5,170 nucleotides of DNA from an uncultured Collinsella sp. (GTDB lineage Bacteria > Actinomycetota > Coriobacteriia > Coriobacteriales > Coriobacteriaceae), in the NCBI GenBank assembly GCA_900765185.1, contig CAAFQT010000180.1, forward strand, positions 1 to 5,170. Direction: 5' to 3'. Each line of letters begins with the position of its first letter. The stretch's first letter is position 1. A model generated the notes under the pieces. It made no database searches, was not told where the DNA came from, and saw only the letters and a program-made list of their open reading frames with translations. This document shows, piece after piece, positions 4,682-5,170 of this stretch. The translations under genes were made by a program, and so were the position numbers.

Positions 4682-5170
4682 TTACTGACGGGAGCGAGCC
4701 AGCTGGCACGTCAGCTTGAGCGAGCGCATCGCCTCTACCAGTACAAAGCCGACGATGGCAACCGTGACCACCACGTCGAGCGGCGTGTTCACAAACCACA
4801 GCAGGCCCATGAGGTACGACCCGGCGTTAAAGGCAAAATGCAGCAGGATCGTGTAGCGGAGCTTTCCGGTGGTCACGAGCACCCAGCCAAAGACCAGACC
4901 GGCGGCGCCGGCGTAGCAGCCCTGTACCCAGTTCATATGCATAAAGCCAAAGACCGCCGCCTGCAGTACAATCGCCGCGGCGATACCCCACGTACTTGGG
5001 GCCGCCCAGGGCACTATGGCGCCGTCTTGCGCCCGCGCGCGACGCCGGCGTTTCCAGAGCGGACGGCACTGCGGGTTAAACGCTCGGAGCGAAAACTCAA
5101 AAATGATACCGCGCACCAGCAGTTCCTCGCAAAACGGAGCGCCGAGCACCGTGGTCAGGACGGCCAGATA
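4682..5170 (-). CDS. CPBP family intramembrane glutamic protease, N-terminus outside the window
   Basis: The frame is open to the window edge, so this is the C-terminal 162 residues of a longer protein; the GTG at 5149 inside the conserved motif region is not the start. Numbering from the edge, the three CPBP (Abi, PF02517) motifs are present: EELLVR (residues 15-20, the EExxxR catalytic motif), FGFMH (74-78, FxxxH) and HFAFN (111-115, HxxxN). Family members are membrane-embedded proteases, including the CAAX-prenyl protease Rce1 and bacterial proteins linked to bacteriocin self-immunity. Hydrophobic segments lie near 62-78, 87-100, 105-127 and 131-147. A polar, strongly basic loop with WKRRRRARA (39-47) sits between motif 1 and the next helix and is probably cytoplasmic. 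The gene is convergent with ygiQ, and its partners upstream are not visible. Family assignment is firm; the substrate is unknown. Confidence 0.88.
   Translation of the reverse strand, partial: YLAVLTTVLGAPFCEELLVRGIIFEFSLRAFNPQCRPLWKRRRRARAQDGAIVPWAAPSTWGIAAAIVLQAAVFGFMHMNWVQGCYAGAAGLVFGWVLVTTGKLRYTILLHFAFNAGSYLMGLLWFVNTPLDVVVTVAIVGFVLVEAMRSLKLTCQLARSRQ

Noticed and set aside
1..5170. tRNA or rRNA genes, CRISPR arrays, insertion sequences, attachment sites, riboswitches
   Set aside because: Read on both strands, no cloverleaf arms, regularly spaced repeats, transposase motifs or flanking terminal repeats were seen. The long leaders needed for a riboswitch are absent.

Overview
The window is a GC-rich stretch of an ordinary bacterial chromosome. 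The gene content (a FucO-type alcohol dehydrogenase, a YoaK/DUF1275 membrane protein, a YgiQ-type radical SAM protein and a CPBP membrane protease), the G/C-ending codons and the protein sequences suggest an anaerobic gut actinobacterium of the class Coriobacteriia, most likely Collinsella or a relative. That assignment is inference from reading the sequence; no search was run.

Layout. Positions 80-1246 (-) encode a complete iron-containing alcohol dehydrogenase very close to lactaldehyde reductase FucO. Positions 1247-1475 form its control region: Shine-Dalgarno, sigma70-like promoter, a GC-rich inverted repeat over the transcription start, a LacI-type palindrome upstream, and then the intrinsic terminator of the gene behind it. 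Positions 1476-2192 (-) encode a six-helix DUF1275 membrane protein. Positions 2193-2454 are a divergent intergenic region with a perfect 12-bp inverted repeat directly upstream of the -10 box of the next gene. Positions 2455-4599 (+) encode YgiQ, a large radical SAM protein with low-complexity basic tails. Positions 4600-4681 are a short convergent spacer with a GC-rich stem-loop. Positions 4682-5170 (-) are the C-terminal part of a CPBP intramembrane protease cut by the window end. At the left edge, an open frame at 3-83 (+) may be the tail of a convergent gene.

How the genes relate. Each complete gene appears to be its own transcription unit. A terminator separates the DUF1275 gene from fucO, ygiQ is divergent from DUF1275, and the CPBP gene is convergent with ygiQ. 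I see no sign of a shared pathway, a mobile element, a CRISPR array, an RNA gene or a defence island. FucO reduces L-lactaldehyde from fucose or rhamnose breakdown to 1,2-propanediol with NADH. Here it has no visible fucose genes beside it, but it has a strong-looking promoter and a sugar-regulator-type operator.

Nothing in the window is convincingly a new system. The best leads are the two palindromic control sites (1345-1362 and 2383-2417) and a second conserved four-cysteine motif in YgiQ.
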